Shown: piece after piece, positions 33,597 through 41,384 of the stretch
Layout of the letters: each line of letters starts with the position of its first letter
Numbering within the stretch: the stretch's first letter is position 1
Origin: Bhargavaea changchunensis
Lineage (GTDB): Bacteria; Bacillota; Bacilli; Bacillales_A; Planococcaceae
Length of the DNA: 64,000 bases
NCBI RefSeq assembly: GCF_042665595.1
Contig: NZ_JBHTCT010000005.1
Span: 1 to 64,000 of the forward strand
Direction of reading: 5' to 3'
The notes under the pieces: generated by a model
What the model was told of the DNA's origin: nothing
The model's input: only the letters and a program-made list of their open reading frames with translations
The model's database searches: none
Translations under genes and position numbers: made by a program

Positions 33597-34253
33597 TCAT
33601 TTCCTCTTACCCATCTGTCTCACAGGGTACATGAGGATATCGCTGGCAAGTTCAGCTGCACGCGCCCAGAGCGCCCCTTTCCCCTCTACCAGACGCTGTA
33701 CAGTCTGTTCGGCCTGGCTCTGACGCTCCTGGAGTTTAAGCAGTGTATCAAACCCGCTGCGTACCATTCCCCTCATGCGCTCCTGCATGCATTCAGCAAC
33801 CTCGGGGAAGAATTCACTGAAGTGATCTTCCCCTATCCACTTCTGTGCCTGGGCCGCCTTGTCGATCTCCTGTTTATAAAAAGCGGACTGCGCTTCCATC
33901 AGGTAATACAGGTCGAGCGCATCATGGATCCGGCTGAGCTTACCATAACCGACATTCTTCGCCCGGTATAGCTTGACTGCTTCACGGACATCCTCCCCGC
34001 GGCTATGGCGCCGGGGCTTGACCTGATGAAGGGTTGAGTAGCCGTTGTCAGGCAGGGCCGGATACCAGCGCCTGAACTTCTCCTCGAATTCCGCCAGAAC
34101 AGCTGCCATTTCCCGGCGCGCCTCTTTTGCATAATGTCCTTTCGGATAATAGTAATCCAGGAGCTCCGCCCGTCTTTTTCGCCGCGCCAGCCAGCCGCCC
34201 GCCTCCGGCCAATCCGGGTATGGGCCAGCCGATTGCTTGTCCCGCTGTTCCAT
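33597..34253 (-). CDS. Hypothetical helical protein
   Basis: A 218-residue soluble, charged and largely helical protein that I do not recognise. It begins with a Trp/Pro-rich segment (PYPDWPEAGGWLARRKRR). A basic motif HQVKPRRHSRGEDVREAVKLY follows near the middle, and it ends in long helices rich in Gln and Arg. No signal peptide or membrane helix is seen. The ATG has GAAGGGGGGAGAGC upstream, which supports expression. It lies alone between the tag genes and a cupin gene. The open frame is long and coding-like, so it is probably a real gene. Confidence 0.72.
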   Translation of the reverse strand: MEQRDKQSAGPYPDWPEAGGWLARRKRRAELLDYYYPKGHYAKEARREMAAVLAEFEEKFRRWYPALPDNGYSTLHQVKPRRHSRGEDVREAVKLYRAKNVGYGKLSRIHDALDLYYLMEAQSAFYKQEIDKAAQAQKWIGEDHFSEFFPEVAECMQERMRGMVRSGFDTLLKLQERQSQAEQTVQRLVEGKGALWARAAELASDILMYPVRQMGKRK

Positions 34254-34329
34254 GATGCTCTCCCCCCTTCAATATTGCTTTTCTACTATTATACGGCTTT
34301 TTCGTTTTCTCTTCATCCTTGCAATCCGT

Positions 34330-34357
34330 AAAAAAAGCTTCCGCAGGTTGCGGAAGC
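34330..34357 (-). terminator. Terminator after the cupin gene
   Basis: GCTTCCGC and GCGGAAGC form a perfect 8-bp stem; on the minus strand it is followed by seven T. Confidence 0.88.
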
Positions 34358-34372
34358 CTGGTATACGATTAT

Positions 34373-34894
34373 TTATTTGATCCATTTATGTCGCATCGGA
34401 CTTTGCTCGTCCAATCCGTAGACCGGGTCCTGATCTGGGACGCCGGCATTGCTGATTGTATTCTTTGCCTGGGCTGCCTTTGCCGGATCGCGCTGCATCA
34501 TATTCGGCTCCGCTCCGTCAGGATAGGCACCGACAACTTCAAAATCATCGGTGGATTCGATTTTCATATGGCCCGTTCCTGCAGGAAGCAGAATCACATC
34601 TCCCGGCTTGACGTCGATGCGCTGGCCGGAATCCCCTCCGACCAGGACCGTTCCGGTACCCCGCCTCACACCAAGGACTTCATGTGTATTGGAGTGATAA
34701 TGGAGATAGTCATAAACATCTCCCGTCCAGCTGTTTGTCCATCCATGGCTGTTGAAGGCTGCCTCGATTTCTTCTGGGCTCCGCCCCCCGTCCTCACCGT
34801 CAAATGCGTTCTGGTAGAAAATGACCGGAAGCGTCGGGTTATTCGGAATCTGTCCGTCCTCTTTCAGGAAAAACGATTGTACTTGAATATCCAT
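34373..34894 (-). CDS. YjlB-like cupin protein
   Basis: A 173-residue single-domain cupin. The start QSFFLKEDGQIPNNPTLPV resembles B. subtilis YjlB. The cupin strands are visible as YLHYHSNTHEVLGVRRG (metal-binding histidines and glutamate) and PGDVILLPAGTGHMKI. The substrate is unknown; YjlB-type proteins are uncharacterised. ATG 34894 has GAAAGGACGG upstream, and I reject the longer start. The gene is monocistronic with its own terminator. Confidence 0.8.
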   Translation of the reverse strand: MDIQVQSFFLKEDGQIPNNPTLPVIFYQNAFDGEDGGRSPEEIEAAFNSHGWTNSWTGDVYDYLHYHSNTHEVLGVRRGTGTVLVGGDSGQRIDVKPGDVILLPAGTGHMKIESTDDFEVVGAYPDGAEPNMMQRDPAKAAQAKNTISNAGVPDQDPVYGLDEQSPMRHKWIK

Positions 34895-35206
34895 CTGATC
34901 CGTCCTTTCTTCCATTTTCCTTATGTTTTTCATTTACCCGTCTGCCGCTCTGCTAATCGTTTCCGTTTGGCGGGACTTGCGAATTTCAATTTTGAGCAGC
35001 AGGCAAAACCCTTAAATGGGTCTTTTTCCATATAAGAACGCCCCATTTCCATGTTCGTGTGCCGCAAGATTCAAATTTGAAGAACGCAAAATTGGATTTT
35101 GAGCATTTGACATTCAAATAAGCCCGTTCGACCGGATTTCTCCGATTCAGTAGGCTGAACATACCCGGGAAAACGTTGCGCCGTGCACGGCCTGAAAGGC
35201 CGACTC
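34895..35206. other. Intergenic region between the cupin gene and the sigma factor gene
   Basis: No gene is seen. It holds a perfect palindrome TTCAAATTTGAA at 35070-35081 and two copies of ATTTTGAGCA (34989-34998 and 35096-35105). TTGACA occurs near 35109 but without a -10 at the right distance. The promoter of the sigma gene is not identified. Confidence 0.5.
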
Positions 35207-35740
35207 ATGATGTCGAACCAGAATACCGAAAACCTCCTGCAGCAATATGAACCCATGATTTCCGCCATGCTCCGCCAATTGAATATCCGTCGTGATCACG
35301 ACAACTTCAGGCAGGCGGCACGCCTCGCGCTCTGTCAGGCTTGTGAAAGGTACGACAGCCAACGCGGGCATTTCGCACCGTTTGCATACCGGACGATCCG
35401 CGGTGCAATGCTGGATGAACTAAAAAGAGAAAGCCGTCATACAGAAGCCGCTTCCGCCGTCGGCCCCGATATCCTTGAAATCCTATCCGGCAGGCAGGCA
35501 TGCGACGCGGATGCTGAATTTACGGACGATCGGCTTCCAATGCTGCGGCAGGCCTTTACCCGCCTGCCGGAAGCTGACCGTCTCCTGCTGATACGGCTTT
35601 TTGCACAGCGGTTGCCTTATACCGAATGCGCAAGGCTGGCGGGAATCTCCGTTCCCGGCATCAAAAAGCGCCGGGAACGGATCCTCGGCAGGCTCAGGAA
35701 GCAGATCAATGCCATGCTGGAAAAGGAGTCGGCTGTTTAG
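35207..35740 (+). CDS. Sigma-70 family RNA polymerase sigma factor
   Basis: A 177-residue protein with region 2 at about residues 10-80 (RQAARLALCQACERYD, then FAPFAYRTIRGAMLDELKRE) and region 4 at about 115-168 (RLPEADRLLLIRLFAQRLPYTECARLAGISVPGIKKRRERIL). It lacks regions 1 and 3, so it is a small alternative sigma factor. The type is closer to uncharacterised Bacillales factors than to a named one. No anti-sigma gene is adjacent. ATG 35207 has GAAAGG upstream; a second ATG follows directly. Its TAG stop overlaps the -35 of the next gene's SigB promoter. Confidence 0.82.
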   Translation: MMSNQNTENLLQQYEPMISAMLRQLNIRRDHDNFRQAARLALCQACERYDSQRGHFAPFAYRTIRGAMLDELKRESRHTEAASAVGPDILEILSGRQACDADAEFTDDRLPMLRQAFTRLPEADRLLLIRLFAQRLPYTECARLAGISVPGIKKRRERILGRLRKQINAMLEKESAV

Positions 35741-35759
35741 GCTCATGTGGTGAGGGTAA
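35735..35759 (+). promoter_or_regulatory. SigB-type promoter of the YflT-family gene
   Basis: GTTTAG (35735-35740), 13 bases, GGGTAA (35754-35759), a near-perfect SigB promoter 44 bases before the start codon. Confidence 0.7.
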
Positions 35760-35802
35760 ACATAACCATGAATGATTGAATGATAATCAGGAGGGATTCA
35801 GA

Positions 35803-36135
35803 ATGGCAAAAGTACTTACAGTGGAAAATGGCGTGCAGGCACGCGAGGAAATCGACAAACTCGTCACACAAGGGTATGACAAAGATCAGATTTACCTGTT
35901 TGCACATTATGATGATCGTGAGAAAGACATCGCCGAAGCACTTGATATCGAAACGGCTGGCATGAGCGACACCGGCTTTTTCAAGGGCATGAAGAACCTG
36001 GTCGCAAAACGGGGCGACGAGCTCCGCTCCGAATTTGAGGGCGTCGGGCTTTCCCAGCAGGAAGCCGATGAATACGAGAAAGTATTGGACGAAGGACGCC
36101 TCGTCCTCGTCGCGCAAGACGCAACGGACAAATAA
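35803..36135 (+). CDS. General stress protein 17M-like (YflT domain) protein
   Basis: A 110-residue protein of the YflT/heat-induced stress family. It carries the pattern VENGVQAREEIDKLVTQGYDKDQIYLFAH and a glycine-bearing central loop (SDTGFFKGMKNLVAKRGDELRSE). YflT-like proteins are SigB-controlled in B. subtilis and have no known activity. ATG 35803 is preceded by CAGGAGGGATTCAGA. The SigB promoter upstream and the strong terminator downstream indicate a stand-alone stress gene. Confidence 0.88.
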   Translation: MAKVLTVENGVQAREEIDKLVTQGYDKDQIYLFAHYDDREKDIAEALDIETAGMSDTGFFKGMKNLVAKRGDELRSEFEGVGLSQQEADEYEKVLDEGRLVLVAQDATDK

Positions 36136-36137
36136 AC

Positions 36138-36176
36138 ATTTAAAAACGCCGTCCGGACCGGGCGGCGTTTTTAAAT
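36138..36176. terminator. Terminator after the YflT-family gene
   Basis: ATTTAAAAACGCCG and CGGCGTTTTTAAAT form a 14-bp perfect outer stem, with CCGG/CCGG pairing inside. It could act in both directions. Confidence 0.88.
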
Positions 36177-36235
36177 GCCGGAAAACGGAAAGAATAAACT
36201 GAAGGAAACCGAAAACGCAGAAAGGAGGAAGCAGC

Positions 36236-36871
36236 GTGGGCATCCATAAGTTTTTTACCAGTATGAACGACCTGGAGAGAATCATCCGCGCACCGGGCAA
36301 ATTCAAATTCGAAGAGCACAACGTGGCTGCTCATTCATGGAAAGTCGCGCAGTATGCCATGTTTTTCGGCACACTCGAAGAGATGGGCGGTGCGGACGTC
36401 GACTGGAAGTCACTTTATGAGAAAACCATCAACCATGATTTCGCAGAAGTCTTTATAGGAGACATCAAGACGCCCGTCAAGCATTCCTCCCCGGAACTTA
36501 AGCAGATGCTTGCCACGGTCGAAGAAAAGATGATGGAGAAATTCATTCACCGGGAGATACCTGAAGAATTCCAGGCCGTCTTCTTCCACCGCATGAAAGA
36601 AGGCAAGGATGGGACACTGGAAGGGCGGCTTTTGGAACTCGCCGATAAGCTGGACCAGTTCTATGAGGCTTACGCTGAACTTAAGCGAGGCAACACGGAA
36701 CCCGATTTTACTCAGATGTACGAGATTGCACTCACCAAGATCCTCGAGATGCCGCTGAAAAAGAGTGTGGCCTACTTCCGGAATGTCATTCTGGAAGACG
36801 TCGTCAATGAGAAAACGGCCGTCGACGTCAAAAGTCTTACTATGCGCATCCTGAATGAGCAAAAAGATTAG
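36236..36871 (+). CDS. HD-domain phosphohydrolase (YfbR/5'-deoxynucleotidase-like)
   Basis: A 211-residue metal-dependent phosphohydrolase. HD-superfamily metal ligands are visible as EEHNVAAHSWKVAQYA (first His), KTINHDFAEVFIGDI (the HD pair) and LELADKLDQF (last Asp). The FGTLEEMGG and PVKHSSPELK segments fit YfbR-like 5'-deoxynucleotidases. It probably hydrolyses deoxynucleoside monophosphates. The start is GTG 36236 after AAAGGAGGAAGCAGC. It lies between a stress gene and gdhA with no operon partner. Confidence 0.82.
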   Translation: MGIHKFFTSMNDLERIIRAPGKFKFEEHNVAAHSWKVAQYAMFFGTLEEMGGADVDWKSLYEKTINHDFAEVFIGDIKTPVKHSSPELKQMLATVEEKMMEKFIHREIPEEFQAVFFHRMKEGKDGTLEGRLLELADKLDQFYEAYAELKRGNTEPDFTQMYEIALTKILEMPLKKSVAYFRNVILEDVVNEKTAVDVKSLTMRILNEQKD

Positions 36872-36935
36872 GCGCCAAGAATGTGAATATTGTTTGAACA
36901 ATTTCTATTTAATGGCATAATCCGAAAATTCGGTA

Positions 36936-36964
36936 TTGAAAACGATTAACTGTCTGTGTATAAT
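36936..36964 (+). promoter_or_regulatory. gdhA promoter (SigA type)
   Basis: TTGAAA (36936-36941), 17 bases, TATAAT (36959-36964). It predicts a start of transcription near 36971 and a leader of about 98 bases. Confidence 0.75.
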
Positions 36965-37008
36965 TATGAAATCAGACTCATAGTTTTTTTCTGAGAAAAC
37001 ATAGACGG

Positions 37009-37042
37009 AAAGGAACAAGGAATCCCTGTCGGTTCCTTTTTT
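37009..37042 (+). promoter_or_regulatory. Terminator-like hairpin in the gdhA leader (possible attenuator)
   Basis: AAAGGAAC (37009-37016) and GTTCCTTT (37032-37039) form a perfect 8-bp stem running into six T (37037-37042). It lies inside the leader, downstream of the promoter. An alternative pairing of TTCCTTT (37033-37039) with AAAGGAA (37053-37059) would cover the ribosome site. The two structures share one arm and so are mutually exclusive. Confidence 0.5.
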
Positions 37043-37068
37043 CGGTTCCAGGAAAGGAATGATGCAAC

Positions 37069-38451
37069 ATGCAGATGGTCAGAGACGTTAAGGAAGAGGC
37101 ACGGCGCAACGCAAATGATTATGTCCATCAGGTCTTCGAACTCGTCAAACGCCGCAATCCTGGACAAAAGGAATTCCTCCAGGCGGTCCGCGAGATTTTC
37201 GACTCCCTCCGCCCCGTTTTCGCCCAGCATCCGGAATATATACGGGATGGTATTCTGGAACGGATTGTGGAACCCGAACGGATCATTTCATTCCGGGTGA
37301 CGTGGGAAGACGACAACGGGAAGGTCCATGTGAACCGAGGGTACCGTGTCCAGTACAACAGTACACTCGGACCTTACAAAGGCGGGTTGCGTTTCCACCC
37401 TTCCGTCAACGACAGCATCATCAAATTCCTGGGCTTTGAGCAGATTTTCAAGAACGCGCTGACAGGCCTTCCGATCGGCGGTGGCAAAGGCGGTTCCGAT
37501 TTTGACCCGAAAGGAAAAACGGACCGTGAAATCATGCGCTTCTGCCAGAGCTTCATCACCGAGCTGAGCAAGCATGTCGGCCCGGATACGGACGTTCCTG
37601 CAGGAGACATCGGGGTCGGCAAGCGTGAAATCGGCTATATGTTCGGCCATTACAAGCGACTGAAGAACGCCTACGAAGCGGGTGTCTTTACAGGCAAAGA
37701 CCCGGAAAGCGGCGGCAGCCTCGGCCGGAAAGAAGCAACCGGCTATGGCCTCGTCTACTTTACCGATGAGATGCTGAAACATCACGGCCTGGACCTTAAA
37801 AATAAAACGACGGTCGTATCAGGCTCTGGTAATGTTTCGATCTACGCCATGGAGAAGGCCATTGAGTATGGCGCCAAGGTCATTGCCTGCAGTGACTCAA
37901 ACGGCTATATTCATGATCCGGCCGGCATCAACCTTGAAACGGTCAAGCAGCTGAAGGAAGTTGAACGCCGCCGAATCAAGGACTACATCCTGTTCCACCC
38001 GGATGCCACCTATACAGAGGGCTGCGGGGATATCTGGTCCATTCCTTGCGAGATTGCACTGCCATGTGCCACACAGAACGAACTTGATGAAGCATCTGCA
38101 GCCAAGCTGATCGAGAACGGGCTGATTGCAATCGCTGAAGGCGCGAACATGCCATGCGACCAGGAAGCGATTGACCTGTTCCTGGAGAACGGCATCTTCT
38201 ACGGACCTGCCAAGGCTGCCAATGCCGGAGGCGTCGCGGTATCTGCGATGGAAATGTCGCAGAACAGCATGCGCTATTCCTGGACTGAAGATGAAGTAAA
38301 TGAAAAACTCCACCGAGTCATGATTGATATCCATAAAAACTGTGTCGAGACGGCAGAACAATATGGATATGAGAACAACCTGATGGTCGGAGCAAACATC
38401 GCAGGTTTCAAAAAGGTTGCCGATGCCATGGTTGCCCACGGCCTGCACTGA
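37069..38451 (+). CDS. gdhA: NADP-specific glutamate dehydrogenase
   Basis: A 460-residue hexameric-type enzyme that aminates 2-oxoglutarate to glutamate. The substrate region KGGLRFHPSVN and the catalytic-lysine motif LPIGGGKGGSDFDPKGK (K140 by analogy to the E. coli enzyme) are present. A Rossmann dinucleotide motif VSGSGNVS follows, and the C-terminus has GAKAANAGGVAVSALE-like elements. The size and sequence match GdhA-type NADPH enzymes, not the RocG type. The ATG at 37069 is 10 bases from AAAGGA. The leader carries a candidate attenuator. Confidence 0.95.
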   Translation: MQMVRDVKEEARRNANDYVHQVFELVKRRNPGQKEFLQAVREIFDSLRPVFAQHPEYIRDGILERIVEPERIISFRVTWEDDNGKVHVNRGYRVQYNSTLGPYKGGLRFHPSVNDSIIKFLGFEQIFKNALTGLPIGGGKGGSDFDPKGKTDREIMRFCQSFITELSKHVGPDTDVPAGDIGVGKREIGYMFGHYKRLKNAYEAGVFTGKDPESGGSLGRKEATGYGLVYFTDEMLKHHGLDLKNKTTVVSGSGNVSIYAMEKAIEYGAKVIACSDSNGYIHDPAGINLETVKQLKEVERRRIKDYILFHPDATYTEGCGDIWSIPCEIALPCATQNELDEASAAKLIENGLIAIAEGANMPCDQEAIDLFLENGIFYGPAKAANAGGVAVSAMEMSQNSMRYSWTEDEVNEKLHRVMIDIHKNCVETAEQYGYENNLMVGANIAGFKKVADAMVAHGLH

Positions 38452-38488
38452 GTTCAAGTTCGACTGGCGCAAAAAATACTTTCAATCC

Positions 38489-38513
38489 ACTCCCCTCATA
38501 AGGGGAGTTTTTT
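38489..38513 (+). terminator. Terminator after gdhA
   Basis: ACTCCCCT and AGGGGAGT form an 8-bp stem with a CATA loop, followed by six T. Confidence 0.9.
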
Positions 38514-38615
38514 ATAATGGGGCAAAAAATATTTGTTCTGAAAGCCCATACAAGGCAAACTAATGGTATAATTATGTCGAATCGAATCTATTATTTATGG
38601 CAAGGAGCCGTTGAT

Positions 38616-39584
38616 ATGCTTAAAGAATTCTTTATCGGTCTTTCCCAAAATCAGTTTCTTAACGCTGCCGCACAGAAATACGGCCTTCAGCTCGGCGCGC
38701 AAAGCGTCGTTGCCGGTACGGATATCCATGAAGCCATTGAGACAATAAAAGAATTAAATAAAAGTGGTATCTCCGCCACAGTAGATAATCTTGGGGAATT
38801 CGTCCACGACCGCGAAGAAGCGACCGCTGCCAAAAATCAGATCCTGGGCGTCGTTGAAGCCATTCATGAGGCAGGAGTCGATGCTCATATCTCCCTTAAA
38901 GCCTCACAGCTCGGATTGGACATCGACTATGACTTCGCTCTCTCAAACCTGCGTGAGATTGTCCGGGCGGCCGCAAACTATGACATGTTCGTCAACATCG
39001 ACATGGAAGACTATGCCCGTCTCCAGCCATCGTTCGACATTCTGGACGAGCTCTCAAAGGACTACAACAATGTCGGTACCGTCATCCAGGCATATTTCCA
39101 CCGTGCAGAGGATGATATCCGGAACCATAAAGACTATCGCCTCCGAATTGTAAAAGGGGCTTATAAGGAGCCGGCGGATGTCGCCTATACAGAGAAGGAA
39201 GAAATTGACCGCAACTTCATCAAACTGATCGAGTACCATCTTCTCCACGGAAAATTCACATCGATTGCGACGCATGATCATCACGTCATCGAGCATGTGA
39301 AGAGATTTGCAACAGAAAATGACATTCCGCGGGATAAGTTCGAGTTCCAGATGCTTTACGGGTTCCGCCGCGACATGCAGCATGAACTTGCATCTGAAGG
39401 TTACAATTTCACGACATATGTTCCGTTCGGCAAGGACTGGTACGGCTACTTCATGCGCCGTCTGGCTGAGCGCCCGCAGAACCTGAACCTCGTCGCAAAG
39501 CAGGTATTCACACCAAAGACCAATGGCGTCATCGCCCTTGCCGCAGGAGCTTTCCTGCTCGGCCGTATGACGAAGCGCCGCTGA
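38616..39584 (+). CDS. putB: Proline dehydrogenase
   Basis: A 322-residue flavoenzyme oxidising proline to pyrroline-5-carboxylate, the monofunctional form of Gram-positives. Family motifs are HISLKASQLGLDID, MFVNIDMEDYAR, RIVKGAYKEPAD (substrate lysine), TSIATHDHHVIEHV and YVPFGKDWYGYFMRRLAERP (FAD/substrate arginines). A short C-terminal hydrophobic stretch (GVIALAAGAFLLG) may add membrane contact. ATG 38616 follows AAGGAGCCGTTGAT; the upstream extension of the open frame lacks such a site. No P5C dehydrogenase gene is adjacent. Confidence 0.92.
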   Translation: MLKEFFIGLSQNQFLNAAAQKYGLQLGAQSVVAGTDIHEAIETIKELNKSGISATVDNLGEFVHDREEATAAKNQILGVVEAIHEAGVDAHISLKASQLGLDIDYDFALSNLREIVRAAANYDMFVNIDMEDYARLQPSFDILDELSKDYNNVGTVIQAYFHRAEDDIRNHKDYRLRIVKGAYKEPADVAYTEKEEIDRNFIKLIEYHLLHGKFTSIATHDHHVIEHVKRFATENDIPRDKFEFQMLYGFRRDMQHELASEGYNFTTYVPFGKDWYGYFMRRLAERPQNLNLVAKQVFTPKTNGVIALAAGAFLLGRMTKRR

Positions 39585-39594
39585 AGAATGAATC

Positions 39595-39636
39595 AAGGAC
39601 CGCACATCCGGATTTTCCCGGATGTACGGTCCTTTT
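39595..39636. terminator. Terminator between putB and the M20 peptidase gene
   Basis: AAGGACCG and CGGTCCTT outer stem with ACATCCGG/CCGGATGT inside, followed by TTTT. Acts on the convergent pair. Confidence 0.88.
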
Positions 39637-39647
39637 ATTGATGCCGA

Positions 39648-40787
39648 TTATGGTTTCTCCGACAGACGGACAATGGTTTCGGCAAGCAGGCGGCAACGCG
39701 GGATGAACGAGTCCAGCTCCATGTACTCGTCTTCCCGGTGGGCATTTCCGCCGACGGGACCCATCCCGTCGATGGTCGGAATCCCCGCGGCGGAGGTGTA
39801 TGATGCATCTCCGCCGCCGCCTGTTGCGGTGTCGGTCACTTCAATCCCGATTTCAGCACCGATTTCCCTGATGATTTCGATTAGCCGGGCTGTCCCTTCA
39901 GTGCGCTCCATCGGTGGCCGGTCTATGGCACCTTCGACAGTGATGCTCGTCCCTTCCACGTCCGGCACCGCACAGATATCTCGGATTTTACGATCAAGCG
40001 GCTCCGCCTGGGAAAGCTTCGTCGTGCGGATATCCACATAGCCGACGGCTTCCGGCGTGACGACATTCACAGCATCTCCCCCCTGGATAATGCCTACATT
40101 GACGGTGATTCCTTCAGTGTAATCTGTCAGCGCATGAAGTTTGATGATCTTGTGGGCAAGCTCTTCCGTTGCACTCCGCCCTTTTTCCGGTTCGATGCCC
40201 GAATGTGCGGCAACGCCGTGTACACGGATCGTGTAGTCTCCTCCGCCTTTGCGGGCACTGACGTGCGACCCATCCTTGCGGGCGGGCTCCATGATGAGCG
40301 CGGCCTTCTTTCCTTCTGTATGTGCTTCAATCATCGGGCGGCTCGTGATCGAACCGATCTCCTCATCGCTCGTAAGGAGAATTTCGATATTATCCAGGCC
40401 GGGTCTGCCGCTCTCTTTAATGGCCTGCACAGCGTAAATCAGCGAGACGAGGCTTGCCTTCATATCGATGACACCAGGCCCGTATGCGCGGCCATCTCTT
40501 ACTGAAAACGGCCGCTCTCTTGCCGTTCCGTCGCGGAAGACCGTATCCATATGTGCAACGATCAGGATTTCGGGAGCCGACGCATCGTTGTGCCGGATGA
40601 TGAGGTGGTCGCCCTGGATCTCCTGTGAAACGGTCTGGACGTCAAATCCGAGGTTGATATACGCTTCTTTCAAGATGCTTCCGACCTTGTCGATTCCCGC
40701 TTTGTTTCGCGAGCCGGAGTCAATATTGACAAGCTGCTCGAGCAAACCGAGCATTTCTTCCTGACGGCTGTTCAGGAACTGTTCCAT
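39648..40787 (-). CDS. M20 family metallopeptidase (carboxypeptidase G2-like)
   Basis: A 379-residue zinc peptidase. Metal and catalytic residues are in VAHMDTVF, GPGVIDMKAS, TSDEEIGS and NAHREDEYM. The dimerization/lid domain is inserted between residues about 180 and 290 (GVAAHSGIEPEKGRSA). This is the glutamate carboxypeptidase G2/CPG2-like branch of M20, which cleaves C-terminal glutamate or similar amides; the exact substrate is unknown. ATG 40787 is 9 bases from GGAG; ATG 40793 is possible. It lies opposite to putB and is transcribed away from the sda region. Confidence 0.85.
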   Translation of the reverse strand: MEQFLNSRQEEMLGLLEQLVNIDSGSRNKAGIDKVGSILKEAYINLGFDVQTVSQEIQGDHLIIRHNDASAPEILIVAHMDTVFRDGTARERPFSVRDGRAYGPGVIDMKASLVSLIYAVQAIKESGRPGLDNIEILLTSDEEIGSITSRPMIEAHTEGKKAALIMEPARKDGSHVSARKGGGDYTIRVHGVAAHSGIEPEKGRSATEELAHKIIKLHALTDYTEGITVNVGIIQGGDAVNVVTPEAVGYVDIRTTKLSQAEPLDRKIRDICAVPDVEGTSITVEGAIDRPPMERTEGTARLIEIIREIGAEIGIEVTDTATGGGGDASYTSAAGIPTIDGMGPVGGNAHREDEYMELDSFIPRCRLLAETIVRLSEKP

Positions 40788-41137
40788 GATCATTCACTCC
40801 ATTCGCTCCTAGTTAATGATTGCCATTCCATTATACCGGTTCGGGCCATTCAGATGAACCTGCCATTCTATGTACCCGCAAGCAGAAAGATGAAGTGAAA
40901 TGCAGAAAACTTTTCGACAAAATCCGACTTATCCAGAACCTGTGGATAAGTCTATGCACATCATCCACACTGCCGAATGCGGAATGAGCCGTCATTCACA
41001 CACACTATCAACAGGTTATCCACCGGTTTTTGTGGATAACGGAACAGTTGTTCCCGAATTACTTCTTTGATACATTGAGAATGTGGGAAATGCGCCCCGC
41101 ATCCACAGACTGTGATCATCCACCGGAGGTGAACAAG
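40788..41137. other. Intergenic region upstream of sda with DnaA boxes
   Basis: No gene is seen. The right two thirds hold at least five DnaA-box-like 9-mers (see next entry). The left part is the untranscribed leader of the M20 gene; no further elements were identified. Confidence 0.8.
40929..41039. promoter_or_regulatory. Cluster of DnaA boxes controlling sda
   Basis: Two perfect TTATCCACA boxes on the minus strand (40941-40949 and 41031-41039) and three with one mismatch: TTATCCAGA 40929-40937, TCATCCACA 40961-40969, TTATCCACC 41016-41024. Weaker boxes lie near 41099 and 41116. In B. subtilis, sda is activated by DnaA at such sites to block sporulation during replication trouble. Confidence 0.8.
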
Positions 41138-41284
41138 TTGGACAGACTAACAGACGATCAGCTTATTGACACCTATCTCACGGCGATTGCACACGGGCTT
41201 AATCAATGCTTCATCATGCTTCTGGAGAAAGAAATTATGCGGCGCACTTTTGAACAGGAAAAGAAACTGTTGTGTCCGGCCTGA
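41138..41284 (+). CDS. sda: Sporulation checkpoint inhibitor Sda
   Basis: A 48-residue helical hairpin protein. The sequence LTDDQLIDTYLTAI, then LNQCFIMLLEKEIMRR fits Sda, which binds the dimerization domain of histidine kinase KinA and stops Spo0A phosphorelay signalling. The start is TTG 41138 after CGGAGGTGAACAAG. The longer in-frame extension has no ribosome site. The cluster of DnaA boxes just upstream matches sda control by DnaA in Bacillus, which strongly supports the call. The two Cys residues are not typical. Confidence 0.88.
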   Translation: MDRLTDDQLIDTYLTAIAHGLNQCFIMLLEKEIMRRTFEQEKKLLCPA

Positions 41285-41306
41285 ATGACCAAGCAGACGG
41301 CACCGG

Positions 41307-41345
41307 AAAAGCAGCATCTGCTGACCGGAACGCTTTCTGCTTTTT
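41307..41345 (+). terminator. Terminator after sda
   Basis: AAAAGCAG and CTGCTTTT pair around a 22-base loop that can form an inner GCAG/CTGC hairpin; TTTTT follows. Confidence 0.65.
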
Positions 41346-41355
41346 GTTATTGCCC

Positions 41356-41380
41356 AAAAAAAAACCGGGAGGCTTCCCGG
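41356..41380 (-). terminator. Terminator after hutI
   Basis: CCGGGA and TCCCGG pair tightly; on the minus strand they are followed by nine T. Confidence 0.88.
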
Positions 41381-41384
41381 CTGG

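Noticed and set aside
40929..41039. Chromosomal origin because of DnaA boxes
   Set aside because: No dnaA, dnaN or AT-rich unwinding region is adjacent; the boxes sit before an sda homolog, which explains them.
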